Assembly (NCBI GenBank): GCA_032988165.1
Contig: JANTQF010000101.1
Coordinates: 1-64,000 of the forward strand
DNA from: Emmonsiellopsis sp. PD_33
Taxonomy: Eukaryota > Ascomycota > Eurotiomycetes > Onygenales > Ajellomycetaceae
Direction of reading: 5' to 3'
DNA: 64,000 nucleotides
Positions 10,674-23,223 of this stretch are shown here, in pieces; the first letter of the stretch is position 1; the number at the start of each line of letters is the position of its first letter. A program made the position numbers and the translations under genes. The notes under the pieces were generated by a model. It searched no databases, was not told where the DNA came from, and was given only the letters and a program-made list of their open reading frames with translations.

Positions 10674-12723
10674 ATGGGCTCCCACGCTGCTCCCATCCAT
10701 ACCTGCCCCGGCCACCACCCTGAGGCCCCCCAGCAACCTGTCAAACCGCAGAACCGCTCTCGAGACCCCTCTCCCTCGTCGGATGCCAGTAGTTCGCGGC
10801 GTCCTTCCTTTGGCTCCATCAAAGAGGACTCCTCTGGTAAGACACCCCCCTCGCCACTGCGTATTGAACCCTAGCGCTGACCAGCCATGCGCGCATAGGA
10901 ATTGCCCAGTCGTTTGTTGATACGGAGGAACATCGTACCTCCTCCAAGGAGCTGCCCAAGATCGACACCACGGCTGTTCAAGCCCCTTCGCAAGATTCCC
11001 CAGAGTTTTGCTGCCCATGTGGCGCATTTCTGGGATGGAAGCAGATTCGCCTGGGTGGGCGGCGGATGAGCAAGAGCTTCAGTGATCTGCGCCTGCTGGG
11101 AAATGCTCAGTCCAGAGGTTTTGCCTGGGAGACTCCCGCAAGTCCCGCCATCACGCCAATTCAAGAGCAAGCTCCCATGATTCAAGAGCAGCCCAAGCAG
11201 ACCAAAAGAGGGCGCGCTCCTATGGAATTGCTACCCGCTGAGATCCTGGGTATGTTATGCCCCTTATCCGCTTTTGCCACGTATTTCACTAACAAGGTCG
11301 AATAGATCAAATCATCTCTTACTTGACTGTCGACATTCCTCCCAATGGTTATACGCCTCGAAATGTCGATCTCATCTCATGCCTCCTTACTTCTCGAACT
11401 CTCCACTCTGCAACGTTGGGCGTCCTCTACCGCCATATCACCGTTCCTCACTCGATCATCTTCTCAAAGGCCCTGAACCATATCCGCCAGTACCCTGCTT
11501 TGGGCACCATTGTCCGGCGTCTGGACTTCTCCCACTTCACCTCTGTCGGACTGGGCCGTACTCAGCAGATGAACACGGAGATTCAAAACTTGACCTCTAG
11601 GACCCTTCTAGAATGCCTAGAATTGCTGACGAACTTGAAGGAATGTCTGCTGCAAGAACACCTCGAAGACGATGTCAATGGCGCCGTCATTCGGAAACTG
11701 CTGTCGAGAATGCCCACTTTGCGTGCTATCGACTTCTGCGGCTGTTCGTCTGCAATTTTCTCGGATGGGTTTTTGTCTGCTGTGACGGAGGATCCGGATT
11801 TCCCCGCAATTCTTCCAACTCTCCATCGAGTTTCCCTCCATGAATGCAGCGGACTCACCCCACGAGTCTTTGAAGAAATTCTGCCACGCTTGGTCAATGT
11901 GACCCATCTCGATGTCTGTCACACACAGATCACCAATTCGGCCTTGATGTCCATCCCCGAGAGCGCTCGCATCACCCACTTGAACATTTCTCGGTGCACC
12001 AAGCTTACTGGACCAGAGGTGGTGAAATTTTTGACCACCCACCCTGCCGTCAAGGACACGCTCGTCTACCTGAATGTCATGACCGACAGTTCCAGGCATC
12101 AGCTCCTTGATGAGATGGACATCGACGCGCTCCTTCCAACCTTGTCACCCACCCTTCGATCACTGAACTTGGGCGGGGCAAAAGTCAGATCGACCAACAT
12201 GCCAATTCTCGTTCAGCTCTCTAAACACGTCGAAGAACTTGGTCTAAGCTCCGCTAACCTTACCGTCGGCGACATTAACTCGTTTTTCTCCCCACCACAA
12301 TCCGATGACGAAGAAAAAATGGCGAGCGCTCTTGCACTCTGGGTCCCATCCCAACTCCGCTATATCGATCTCACGAAGAATCCCCATATCACCCAGGCTG
12401 TACTGCTCAACCCAAAAGCATGCCTCCTTGTCACCCCACACAGCTCTCCACTAGATGTCATCGAACTTAGCGAGAAAATTATTGCCCCCCTACGCCAACG
12501 GAGCCGTACCAGTCGTTATGGCAATGGGTGGCTAGTGAGGGATCTTGGACGACGCGGCTGGTATGTACGAGACCCAACCGTTGGCGGTCAAGGAAAGGCG
12601 GTCGAAATCGACGATGGGCGTCGGACCTGGAAGATGGGTGCCAGGTGGTGGGGAATGAGGAAGGTTCCCGTTGCCACTGGCGAAGTGGGCGGGATTTACG
12701 GTCACTACATGTTCAAGAAGTGA
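10674..12723 (+). CDS. F-box and leucine-rich repeat protein
   Basis: Exons are 10674..10836, 10899..11249 and 11306..12723, giving 643 residues. The introns of 62 and 56 nt have GTAAGA and GTATGT donors and CTGAC/CTAAC branch sites. The N-terminal 130 residues are Pro/Ser-rich. Then comes an F-box, MELLPAEILDQIISYL, split by intron 2, followed by leucine-rich repeats (LRRLDFSHF-, LNISRCTKLTG-, LRSLNLGGAK-type units) up to about residue 530. The C-terminus is Trp/Arg-rich (WKMGARWWGMR). F-box/LRR proteins select substrates for SCF ubiquitin ligases through Skp1; the target here is unknown. The start is the first in-frame ATG before the first intron. Confidence 0.85.
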
Positions 12724-12997
12724 TCCTCGTGTTTTACTGGACCGGACTGCTCTGGATATTCTCCTCTTACCCCTATCTCCTTTTTTTTTTTACCTTTACT
12801 CATATATATTTCCCGATCATGTGTTGCACTTGAGCGTTCAGCAGAATTTAGCGTGGTCGTCGTTATCTTTCCATCTCCTTCTCCTTCCTCTTCCCAACTA
12901 TGTTTTCTTTTCATTTTATCAGGTTTTTGTGTGTTGCAAAGCGTGTTTGACGGCATATTTAGCAGGGCGTACTACAACACAGGAGACTGTTTCGAAA

Positions 12998-13243
12998 ATG
13001 AAGCCAGCAGGAAAAGCGAATCCAAAGCGAGCGGGCAAAATTCAACCAACGGACAACAAAACAAGCAACGGGGACCAAGAACGTATTACTGGCGTGGCGA
13101 AAGGATTTGCAATTGCTTCTGTGGGAACGATCTTATTTGGCGTGTTTGGGATATGCATGGTGTTTTTGGCTTGCTTGCTATTGTGTTTTCTTGTTCTCTC
13201 TTACGGTGTTCTAAAATTCCCCTCCGTGTATGATTTGATTTGA
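12998..13243 (+). CDS. Possible small membrane protein
   Basis: An ATG-started frame of 81 residues follows the F-box gene by 274 bp. The first 30 residues are Lys-rich and hydrophilic. The rest has a long hydrophobic segment (GFAIASVGTILFGVFGICMV and onward through a Leu/Cys-rich run) that could be one long or two short membrane helices. There is no known family. It could also be a chance frame in a 3' UTR, or the last exon of a longer transcript, since an ACAG acceptor lies about 20 bp upstream. Confidence 0.3.
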   Translation: MKPAGKANPKRAGKIQPTDNKTSNGDQERITGVAKGFAIASVGTILFGVFGICMVFLACLLLCFLVLSYGVLKFPSVYDLI

Positions 13244-13419
13244 TTTCGTTTGGTCGATTGAGTCACTTATCTGTATCTTGTCACTACTTTCAATTCGCAG
13301 AATGTATTTATTAATATATTTTTTTAAAAAGAAAGAACATTTTCCAATACCTATCTCTTCCTCTATATTGCTTGCTGTGAATGAGGTCTATCCTTCTCGT
13401 CCTGGAGTTGATTGATATA

Positions 13420-13449
13420 TCACGTGACATCTGTAATTATACCACGTGA
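13420..13449. promoter_or_regulatory. Tandem CACGTG boxes
   Basis: TCACGTGAC at 13420 and CCACGTGAC starting at 13442 sit two turns apart, about 0.6 kb upstream of TFB1. The core is the bHLH (Cbf1-type) site; use in vivo is inference. Confidence 0.45.
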
Positions 13450-14031
13450 CCTCGCGTCGAGCTCCAAAAGCGACCTCAAGCTGCAACGAGGTGAGAGATA
13501 TCAAACAACGCTCATCACAAACAGGCATTTTTCCCACCGTGCACATCCACGTCTCCTCTCTTCTGCCTTACTTTCCGGCATTTTTAACTTGGACCCCCCC
13601 GCGATCGATTCACAGCTAGTCACGGAAATATTGACTAGAGATCAGGTTTGGTTTGGTTTGGTTTGGGACGAAGCTCCGCTGCCCGCTGATCGAACGAGTG
13701 GAATAGTTACGCGAAGCGGGGACGGGACTGACGGAGGGGAGGGAGGGTATTTATTTTATTCTACCAGTACTGTTTCCTGAAGGCTGGGGGGTTGGTTCTC
13801 TTTGTTTCTCGTTCCTCCGGGGCCTTGCGATTACGATAATACGATACTATATGGACCAAGTTGTCGGGATAGGGCTCCCGCTCTAGTTATACGTCTACCG
13901 GGCGGCTATTTATCTCGTTCTCACTTAACGTGTTCTATCTCAATCGAAGCGAGTTCCGGTTACAATCTACCCTACGAATAACTCCCCCCGCACGTTCTGC
14001 TTGTCCGCGCGCCGACTGAACAAACGGCACC

Positions 14032-16128
14032 ATGGCCGCCCCCGCGAGCAGTCCGTCGGTGGCTTATAAGAAGAAGGATGGCTCGTTGAGCATGGCTGCT
14101 GATGGGACGTCGATAACGTGGACGCCCAAGGCGGGAGGCAGCAGTGCGGTGACGATACAGGTTGCTGATATTAGACGTATGTATTTGGAAACCATGATGA
14201 GATGGATGGATGGATGCGTTTATTGCTTGTTCTGGGAAAAGCCAGTTGGTTTTTCATTACTGATTAGTAGCTAACGGGTCATTTTATGTGTGATATTTTC
14301 AGACCTCCAACAAACTCCCGCCACGAACCCGAAAGTCATGCTGAAGGTCTTTGTACGACCACCTAATGCCCCTGCCGCTCCACCTACTGGTGATAAACCA
14401 CCTGGTGCGGATGAACAATATATCTTCTCGTTTACATCGGGGCCCAATGCCCGCGCGGAAGCGGACGCGATTAAAGAGGTCCTCACCGTGGCGTTACAAG
14501 CAAAGACGGCGCCGGCACCGTCGGGCCAATCCACCCCTGCAGCCATGGCGATTGCTAATGCGCTAACATCCGCGGCGAACACTCCGTCATGGGATGACGA
14601 TAGCCGCCTCATAGCCGATGTAGAATTGCAGCAATCCCTTCTAAAAGCCGACCCGGCGCTGCAGCGGGTATTCATGGAGACGCTGCGCACAAAAGCGGAC
14701 ACGGTATCAAACGGGCAGTTCGTGTCGCAATTTTGGTCTGCGCGAGTACACCTGCTGCGCGCGCACGCGATTGAAAAGGCACAGACGCGCGGGTCGTATA
14801 ATGTGCTTTCCACGCTCAAGCCGCGTGTCGAGGATAACGTGACCAAATTGAACATCAGCAAGGAGCAGATCCAGCTGATATTCAGCCAGCATCCGCTGGT
14901 GAAGAAAGTGTACGATGAAAACGTGCCCAAGCTGACTGAGCAGCAGTTTTGGTCGCGGTTTTTCCAGAGCAGGCTGTTTAAGAAGCTCCGCGGTGAGCGC
15001 GTGACGGAGGCGGACGCGAGTGATTCCGTACTCGACAAGTACCTCCGCTCCGATGAGCATGCGGGTCGCACGTGGAGTGCTCACGTCCCGCATATCATCG
15101 ATCTAGAGGGTAATGAGGAGAATCATAGTCAGCGGCTGGGGAATCGGCCGAATTTCGATATGCGGCCTGCTGGCATGGATAAGGTGCCTATTATCCGGAC
15201 GTTGAATTCGCTGAGTGAGAAGATCATGGCGAATGTTACGCCTATTGATGGCGATCCCTCTGCGCCGATTGGGATGAGTGAGGAGGCGTATAATGAGTTG
15301 CAGCTGAGGGATTTGAAGGGGGATGAGGAGATGCGGAGGGTTGTTTTGAATGTGAAGGATCAGAGCCGGTTCTTTGCAGAGGCGAAGAAGGAAGATAAGG
15401 GGGGGCCGGAGGTAGATGTAGGGAAGAGAAGGGATCCCAAGGAGATTATCCATGTGCTACAGAATGATCTAGACGGGACATTCCCAGCGAACAACCGCGG
15501 CGGCGCACGATTAGATCTCATCATCCAGCCCGATGGCGCCAACGACACCGACGACGACGACGACAACGACAACGACAACGAACCCCCCACCAAACCCAAC
15601 CCCGCGAACCCCCCCTCAAAATCCACCCCAACCACCGCCTCCACCCAAATCTTCACCGCAATCCGCGCCCACAAATCCCAAACAACCCCCCCCTCCACCA
15701 CCTCCCCATCAACCTGCGGCCTCCCCGCCCCCCTCTTCGACCGCCTAACCCTCACCCACGCCACCACCACCGAATTCCTCCACCAATTCTGGGCCGCCTT
15801 CTTATCCGGAAACCCAGACCGCGCCGCCGAAATCGCATCCCTAGTCGAATCCCTCAACCGCGCCATGGACCGCATCACTGCCGTCGCCGACGACGCCGAG
15901 CGCGAGCGCCAGGAGGAAGTCGAGAGGAGGAAGAAGCATGCTAGGGAGGTGTTGGCGAATACGGGGAGGAATCTAAGGATTAATTTGAAGGCGGTCGAGG
16001 GGGGGGAGAGGGTGGTTAATGCGCTTATGGCGCCGACGGTTAAGGCGTTGGGGAAGGCGGTGGGGGAGTATAGAAGGGCGTTGGCGGAGGCGCAGGCGGC
16101 GCAGCAGCAGCAGCAGCAGCAGATGTAG
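14032..16128 (+). CDS. TFB1: TFIIH core subunit Tfb1/p62
   Basis: Exons are 14032..14176 and 14303..16128, giving 656 residues. The N-terminus is the PH-like domain (GTSITWTPK, then DIRHLQQTPATNPKVMLKVF across the splice). Two BSD domains follow: one around DVELQQSLLKADPALQRVF and QFWSARVHLLRAHAIEKAQ, the second around IFSQHPLVKKVYDENVPKLT and FWSRFFQSRLFKKLRGERV. Further on are DMRPAGMDKVPIIRTLNSLS and a conserved C-terminal helical region with AEIASLVESLNRAMDRI. The protein is a structural subunit of TFIIH, acting in RNA polymerase II initiation and nucleotide-excision repair. An Asp/Asn/Pro/Thr-rich linker (about residues 435-500) is a local low-complexity insertion. The tail ends in a Gln run. 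Confidence 0.95.
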
Positions 16129-18046
16129 GGGTAGGGGTAGGGCAGGAGGGGGCAGGGGCGGCGTTGGCGGTGCCGGGGGGGTAGGTTGGCAACTGTCAGC
16201 GGTCAACTGGGGATAGGTGGGGATGGGATGGGGTCGGGCTGGTTTTTTCTGACTCTTCGGATTTTATTTGTGGCGTGGGGTTGTTTTGTTACTATCTATA
16301 TATACACAGGGTTGTGGAGTTTTTTTCTTTCTTTTTTTTCCTTTTCCTTTGATATTACTGGGTTTTATTGGGTTCTCCAGGGGAGGGGGTCTTTTTTGTT
16401 TTTGCATTGTATTTTATTTCATTGCATCTACATTGCATTGCACTGCATTGCATTGCATTGCGTGGTATTTAAATAATGGTTATCACTTTTTTGTTATTTC
16501 TTTTATTTTGATCATGGGATAATACTACTCTTTCTACCAGAGATGGGCTGCTTTGAGAGGGGGAAGTATGGCGAGAGAAAGGGGGAAGGAGGGGGTTAAG
16601 GAGCCTAGAGTTCACTCCCGTTACTACTAATTGTCATTATTGAATGACTGGAGAGAAAGAGAATTCCCATATCTTTCTTGCCAGAGATAATTACTGGGTT
16701 CTTTGAAACTTCAGCTTTCTCCAATTTATTTAATTAACTACGGAGGTAGGTTACCTGACTGGGTTCACTCACCTCACACTTCCTTTCTCACGGTTGTGGG
16801 GATGAGAAAAGTTTTTTTGTTATTTATGCTACGTAAATCTAAGAAAGCGAGCGGATCAGTCACTGGTTATAGTATGTAGGACGCTGGCGCATCTATGTAG
16901 TATGATTTCAAGGGTGTTTGAGGAGGGTTAAGGGGATTGATCTTATGTTCACCTTGGACACATGGACTGGACTGGACCGGTCTAGTTCACTAATTGAAGC
17001 AGCAGAGGTTCACAATAATTCAATTCACGATTGGTAGATGAATACTAGATTGGCAGGAAGGTTCCATGGACAGGCGCATGAAATGAAGGGGTGGTTGGAG
17101 GCATTCTACAGGTGTATGTGTATAAAAATGCTCATTGACTCCAGGTTGGAGGTATGACACCCTTATATAGACCGTGTTAAGTCAAGGGTGGGTTCAGGGG
17201 TTATTTTAACGGGAGAAGCTTCATAGGGCTAGTTAGGGGATGGATGTCCCTGCCGCTAGGTCTTATATGTAAATGAATGTAAAGGGAGGAGGAGGGGTGA
17301 AAGGATATATTTACTTTTAAGTACCTATATATGTTCATTCTCCTTGATTTCAATAACTTTATTGTTACTTACTTATCAAGTTGTTCGGACGAGACCAATT
17401 CAATTTGCATGTTAGGTTTTATGCCTTGGGAGCAATAAAAAGGGTTTTTTTGAAGCACTGGAATGAAAGTGCGTACACAGGACGTACATTGCTGTTCCGA
17501 TAGCTCCCCTCCACTAGTCCTATATAAAGGATAAAACTGGCCCGGTCCTATGTACATACACACGTAGTAACTGATATTTTTTTGTCAGTCAGTTCCCCGG
17601 TCAAATGACCTAGATCTTACATACTCCTATACGGGGAGGACATCGGTTATCTAATGGACACCCTCCTGTGTAGAGTTTATAAAAAGGTGAGCGATGGTTA
17701 CAATATAGGAAGAGATAAGAGATATATATGTAAATAGTCGATAACATTGAAGGATATCCATATTTTGCTGCTCATTCATTGTGAAGATAGCAGTCAAAAC
17801 CCATGTGTGTATATAAGGTATGTAAAAAAAAAAAAACCGTCCCAAAAACCTTTTCCCGGTTGCTATGTATGTACCCAAGAACAAATGAAATAGGAAAAAA
17901 AAGGGGGGGAGGGGAAGCCAATCCAGAGATAAGAAAATATCTAGGAAAGGAGCAAAATCAATCCCCACGTGAAGAAGTTAAGAAAACAAAATCTTTTTTT
18001 GGATGATCCCATTTTCCCCATAACCAGCCAGTTCAACCCCTTTTCT
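16129..18046. other. Convergent intergenic region
   Basis: This lies between the 3' ends of TFB1 and the HAD hydrolase gene. It contains a CATTG-rich tandem tract at about 16420-16461, AT-rich DNA and short A or T tracts. No gene or RNA is recognisable. Confidence 0.6.
16420..16461. repeat. CATTG pentanucleotide repeat
   Basis: Imperfect head-to-tail CATTG units in the TFB1 3' region. Confidence 0.8.
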
Positions 18047-19459
18047 TTACTCAACGGCCGAAACACCCTCCCCGTTCAGCACGGCATCGACATTATCACT
18101 CCACTTCAGCTTGAACTCATGCCCAAGCTCCTTCCTTACCGCGGCCTGCACGGCATCCAGCACGGTATCAAACACGCCAAAGCTGGCCGGGTTGTTTTCA
18201 TCATTCTCGCCGCCCTGGAACACACCGGTCCGGACCAGGCAGGTGTTCCATCCGTACATGTTGCCGCCGATGATATCCGACGCTGGGTTGTCGCCGATCA
18301 TGTAGATGTTCTCGGGCAGCGAGCGCTCGTTGTGGATCTCCTTCATCCACGAGGAAATCACCTCGTCGGCGTACTTGTATGTGGCCAGCTCGGGCTTGCC
18401 GTAGATGACACGCTCGAGGTCGGCGCCCGTGAGGGCCTTGTACATGGCCTCAATGCCGATTCTGAAGGCGCCTTGCGTCATGCGGGGCAGTTTGTGCTCG
18501 GTGGGGAAGACGAGATCGCCGTGCGAGAAGTAGATGGGCATGCGGTTGGCGAGCGGGTCCTTGGCCTTGGTCTTTAGCCGGCCGTTCTCGCTGAGGAGCA
18601 GATCCATGATGATCTGGATGTCGGTGGCGTAGTCGCGGGAGTCAGCGATGACGAGAATGGCGTCGAAGTTCATGTTGTCGAAGTCGCGGGGTTTGGCCTC
18701 CTTGAGTTCTTCTTCGGTGAAATGTCTCCAGGGGGAGATGGTGGGGTCCCAGGCGAGGATGTCTTTGCAGAGGACGACGTTCTTGAATCCGTAACCCTCA
18801 GCGGCAGCACGGGCCTTGTATCCCTCACCGCCAACGACGAGGACGGTTTCGTAGTATTCTGACAATGCCTGCATTGGAGTGTGGGACTGGATGAACTGGC
18901 CCGTGGAGATGGGCGAGCCCAATATCCGGGATATTTGCTCAGTCCGTTCGGTTTCGGTCTTGCCGCCACCGTTTGTGAGGAGGATGTAAGGGATCTTGAT
19001 TCCGAGCTCGTTGTCGCCGTTGAGCAGCTCCATAACCCGACGAGACTCGGGGATGATCCGGTCACCATGGAGCAGGACACCATCGATGTCGAAAGCAAAA
19101 GCCATGTTTTTGGCGGCTGCCACCTTTTCCTTGGACAGATCCTGGACTTGCTGGGCAAGGATGTCTCGGAGAGCACCAGGGGCATCCGGGCCCATGGATA
19201 GTCTCGAAGACCGGGGAGATCTTGGGATGGGGAGAGAGGTACCGAAGGAGTTTCGGGACGCCCGGCGATCCCTCATCGATGGATGTAGGCTGAGGTTGTG
19301 CATGAATTTGGTGGCATCACTGATCGAGCTTCTCGATGCGGGCACTTCGATGGCACTGCCATGATGGGCATCGGAGGGAATGCTGATTTCAGTGTAATCC
19401 GTCTTGACTGGCACCTCGTTGGGGGCGATATCAAGGTCATCAGAAGGAATTCGAGCCAT
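18047..19459 (-). CDS. HAD-superfamily subclass IIA hydrolase (CECR5/HDHD5 family)
   Basis: A single exon encodes 470 residues. The first about 115 are Ser/Arg-rich and probably disordered or targeting. HAD motif I is FAFDIDGVLLHGD with Asp124 and Asp126. Motif II is in YILLTNGGG. The IIA cap follows, and the C-terminal motifs are VIYGKPELATYKYA (Lys) and MIGDNPASDIIGG (acidic pair). This order matches the CECR5-like phosphatases found in fungi (yeast YKR070W) and animals (HDHD5), often mitochondrial; the substrate is not established. The family call is firm. Confidence 0.92.
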   Translation of the reverse strand: MARIPSDDLDIAPNEVPVKTDYTEISIPSDAHHGSAIEVPASRSSISDATKFMHNLSLHPSMRDRRASRNSFGTSLPIPRSPRSSRLSMGPDAPGALRDILAQQVQDLSKEKVAAAKNMAFAFDIDGVLLHGDRIIPESRRVMELLNGDNELGIKIPYILLTNGGGKTETERTEQISRILGSPISTGQFIQSHTPMQALSEYYETVLVVGGEGYKARAAAEGYGFKNVVLCKDILAWDPTISPWRHFTEEELKEAKPRDFDNMNFDAILVIADSRDYATDIQIIMDLLLSENGRLKTKAKDPLANRMPIYFSHGDLVFPTEHKLPRMTQGAFRIGIEAMYKALTGADLERVIYGKPELATYKYADEVISSWMKEIHNERSLPENIYMIGDNPASDIIGGNMYGWNTCLVRTGVFQGGENDENNPASFGVFDTVLDAVQAAVRKELGHEFKLKWSDNVDAVLNGEGVSAVE

Positions 19460-21689
19460 GTTTGCAAGGTATCAAAATGTATATAGATAAGTAGTAGATA
19501 TGGCTCGATAAGAGTGATATAGAGATGATAGAAGAGAGAGGAGAGAGGAGGGGTAAAGGAGGGAATGCTAGATGGAAAGAATAGTAAACCCGGGAATCAC
19601 GTCTTATATATCTTCCATACTAATGAGCGCTCGGGAGGCGAACAACCTGCAAAGTCCCAACTCCCTGAACACTGCACCGTATCGCTGAGTTCACCAGGTA
19701 TCATGGATGGCATGCGTCTATCGAGCCAAGGGCTCCACCGCTAACTTTCTGCCATCCCTAATAATTATCGCGCCCTCCAAGCAGGGACTCGGAGAAAAAG
19801 CGGAGCTGCAGGATCGGGCTGCTCGGCCATAGCGGAGCGGCAGAGGGCAGATTCTACTGGACGGGGCGAGACCCTTCCCAGCCCTGATTGGACTGCCGTG
19901 CCACAGCTCGCCCCCCTATCCAGCGCCCGCAGCCAATAAGCACGGCGAGCCAGCAGAATTTGCAGAGAACCGCTGGTAAGGGCTCCTGCAATCATACCAT
20001 TAGCCACACTGCCGCGAGCTGGGAACCCTGACGTCGAAGTGGCGACGCTGAAACGAGCTACCGGAGTCAGTTTGGACACAGGGCTCCGCTCTCTCAGCCT
20101 CTCACCAATGCAGAGGCGGAGATTGGCCACCTGCGAGGACAGATAGCAGAGGGCCGGTGGAGAGAGTGGGAATGTGGAAAAGTGGTTCCGCCAGTTGCAG
20201 ATAGAAATATGGAGGGGGGCTGGTGCCTTTATATGCTGTGACCTGTCTCTGCAGGCGGGCACGCAGCAAAAAGCAATATATGGCGTCGGTGATCGCTGCT
20301 GCAGCACAGGGCTAAGATTTGCCAAGGAAGACGCCCGGGCAGATCCCTGGGTCGCGCTAGCCATATCAGGCGCGCTAGTCGGCGGCGCTAACTCATTCAT
20401 AGTTTAGCGTAGAGGGCAGGTGGGCCATGACCTCATCTGTCCCCACGTGGTGAAAACCTAGTTTACTAGCGCCTGAGCTTAAGCCAACCGCGCCCCACAG
20501 TGACATATGGCGTTCTTTCCGCTTTCCGCTGCAGCCACACTGTCAGGATTCCGGGTGGAGAATTGTGAATCGAATACGACGAGGAAGGAAGCAGCCGGCC
20601 GGCGGGATAAATGGGAGAAGGGGCTATGCCGTTTCAGTCGTAGCCCGGTACGCATCGTACGGTACCTGGGTAATCTTCCGAGTGTTCATGATATATACAA
20701 AACAGTCAGCAGTGGAGAGCATTTGCAGCTAAAAATTGGCAAAGTCAGAGAAGTATGTCTCTGCCCATCGATATAGAAGGGGTTTTGTACTGCTTCAAAC
20801 AATCACTCTCAGGAACGCGTTACATGACAAGAGATGTCAAACCACTCTTCTCGACTGCAATGCTTCCTAGGCAAAAGCTTGGCTGGTCTGGTAAATGAAA
20901 TTACCAGCTATCCCAAGAAGAGTAAAGGCATGCGGATTCCGGAATTGGAACCTGAGGATTCTGATACGATGTGGGCCGCTGCCAATCGCCCTAGGAATCC
21001 GGCTGCATATTTTGCACAACACTCTGCCTGCTAGCGTCCCCCTTCCCTGTCCAGGTAGGAATTAGCCATATCAAAAAAAATTGGAGCTCAAACTTCAACA
21101 AACCTCTATTCTCCCGTTCAATCGAAAAAAACCAGCCACTCGTGCTCCAATATCCTTTGCCCTCAGACAATTAGACTTCCCGACACGACGTCATCGGCTC
21201 CAGTCGAGGATTATTATGAGGTATTATGGCGTTGCAACATGAAAACACTGCATTCGCTTTGCATGAATACCAGCATCCCGGCCAACAGGAAATGAAACAA
21301 CTGTCAGTGGAGAATTTGACAGGGAAATTGTGAAAAGAGAGAGGAAAAGGCGGAACAGTCAATCCCCTTGTAGAGAATATCGGCGCAGAGAGAAACACCA
21401 AGATTTTTTCGCTGATTGTCGGGATCGTCACTGATTATTTTTCTTCCCTTCTCCATACTTATTTTTCTGGCTGCCCGCATTTTCCTGCACAGAAACCCCT
21501 CCTTTTCCCCTCTCCCCTCTCCCCCCGCCCCCTTTTTTGATTATCATCCCTTCTGCAATTGAAGAGGCAACGCAGGCGGTGCTAAAATATCCGACTATCT
21601 CTCTATATTCCTTATCAGTCAGATAGGTCAACAACCACAAAGAAAAACAACCAACCAATTATTCAATCAATCAATCCGTCAAACCAACC
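19460..21689. other. Divergent intergenic region
   Basis: 2.2 kb lies between the divergent HAD hydrolase and aldo-keto reductase genes. A GC-rich patch at 19740-20420 carries a 211-codon minus-strand frame of unremarkable composition (rejected as a gene). A CACGTG box is at 20444-20449 and a CCAAT box on the minus strand sits near 19930. A pyrimidine-rich tract at about 21490-21540 precedes the reductase. Confidence 0.5.
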
Positions 21690-22792
21690 ATGTCTCTCGA
21701 CATCAAATTCAAGCTGAGCAACGGCGTCACCATCCCCGGCCTAGGATTCGGCACCTTCGCCAACGAAGGCCCCAAAGGCGAGAGTTACGCAGCCGTGCTG
21801 CACGCTCTCAGAACCGGATACAGACACCTAGACTGTGCCTGGTTCTACCTCAACGAGGACGAAGTCGGGCGGGCCATCAAGGACTTTTTGAAAGAAAACA
21901 GCAGCGTCAAGAGATCCGACATCTTCGTCACTACCAAGGTGTGGAACCACCTGCACGAAAAGGACGAGGTCGAATGGTCGATAAACGACTCGCTCAGGAA
22001 GCTGCAGCTGGACTATGTTGATCTCTTCTTGATCCATTGGCCGATTGCCTGTGAGAAGGATGGTAGCAATGAGAAGGGGCCTAAGATCGGACCTGATGGA
22101 AAGGTGAGAGAGAGATATCCTTCCTCATACCATCAACCTAGCCAAAAGACAGATTGCACACGCACATGTATAGACCCAAAACTAACACCCCCATCCTCTC
22201 CCAAATCCAGTACGTAATCAAACACTCCCTAACCTCCAACCCGGAACCCACCTGGCGCGGCATGGAAGCCGCCTACAAGTCCGGCAAAGCGCGCGCCATC
22301 GGCCTCTCAAACTTCACAATCAGGGGCATGGAGCAAATCCTCTCCTTCGCCGAGATCCCGCCGCACGTCAACCAGATCGAGATCCACCCGTTCCTGCCCA
22401 ACACCGAGGTCGTCAACTACTGCTTCGCCCACAACATCCTGCCAGAGGCCTACTCGCCGCTCGGCTCGCAGAACCAGGTGCCCACGACGGGCGAGAAGGT
22501 CGCGACGGATCCGACGCTGAATGCCATCGCCAAGGAAGGCGGGCATACGTTGGCGCAGGTGTTGATTGCGTGGGGGCTTAGGAGGGGGTATGTGGTGTTG
22601 CCGAAGAGCTCGAATCCGGCTCGCATTGATAGTAATTTCGAGGAGATTAAGTTGACCGATGGGCAGTATGAGGCTGTTAATAAGGTTGCTGAGGGACGGC
22701 ACGTGCGGTTTGTCAATATGAAGGATACCTTTGGGTATGATGTGTGGCCTGAGGAGAGTGGCGGGGAGCTGAAGGGTGGACAGAAGGCGTAA
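21690..22792 (+). CDS. Aldo-keto reductase
   Basis: Exons are 21690..22103 and 22211..22792, giving 331 residues. The (beta/alpha)8 AKR signature is complete: GLGFGTFANEG, then the tetrad Asp48, Tyr53 (HLDCAWFY), Lys83 (TTKVWNH) and His116 (LIHWPIA). GLSNFTIRGMEQIL, NQIEIHPFLPN and the cofactor motif VLPKSSNPARI follow. It should reduce aldehydes or sugars with NADPH in the cytosol. An acidic Gly/Lys-rich insert after HWP at the splice junction is typical of fungal AKRs near the glycerol dehydrogenase/xylose reductase group. The substrate cannot be told. The intron is 107 nt with a GTGAGA donor. Confidence 0.92.
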
Positions 22793-23223
22793 GTTTTATA
22801 AAAAATAGCGGCGAACGGGAGGCTGTTATTGTCAGTGACCACTTGTTTGGTGGAGGATTTTGATATGAGTCTAATGATTTTATGTTGGGGTATGAGCAGG
22901 ATTTGGAGCAAGCTCTCCTAAGTATATAGTTATCAGGTACTGGGTATTTCATAGACGAAGGAATAAATGAAAATGAAAAACAAAATATGACTGAAAATGA
23001 GCCTTGAATATTTGGAAGGAACGAGAAAGAAAGCACACTGTGAATGGACAAAGAATATCAATCTCCTCGAATTGAGCGGTTAAAACAAGTGGATTAAAAT
23101 AATAAAGCGAAGGGGAAAATAATAAAAACGCCTCAATCTGGTATCTCAAGCATCAGTACTCCGTCCTCAAGGGGAAAAGAAAAGGCAAAATGCATAAAAC
23201 AGTACATAAAAATTTAAACCTCC
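22793..23223. other. Convergent intergenic region
   Basis: 431 bp of AT-rich DNA between two convergent 3' ends. Nothing is recognised. Confidence 0.7.

Larger units (their letters stand above)
12724..14031. other. Intergenic region with a possible small ORF
   Basis: This holds the 3' region of the F-box gene, a possible 81-codon frame at 12998 (listed separately), two CACGTG boxes near 13421-13448 and a GGTTT repeat near 13647, then the TFB1 promoter. Confidence 0.5.

Noticed and set aside
19765..20400. 211-codon minus-strand open frame in a GC-rich intergenic patch
   Set aside because: It begins with ATG, but it has no domain, an irregular composition and no splice or family support. GC-rich DNA readily yields such frames.
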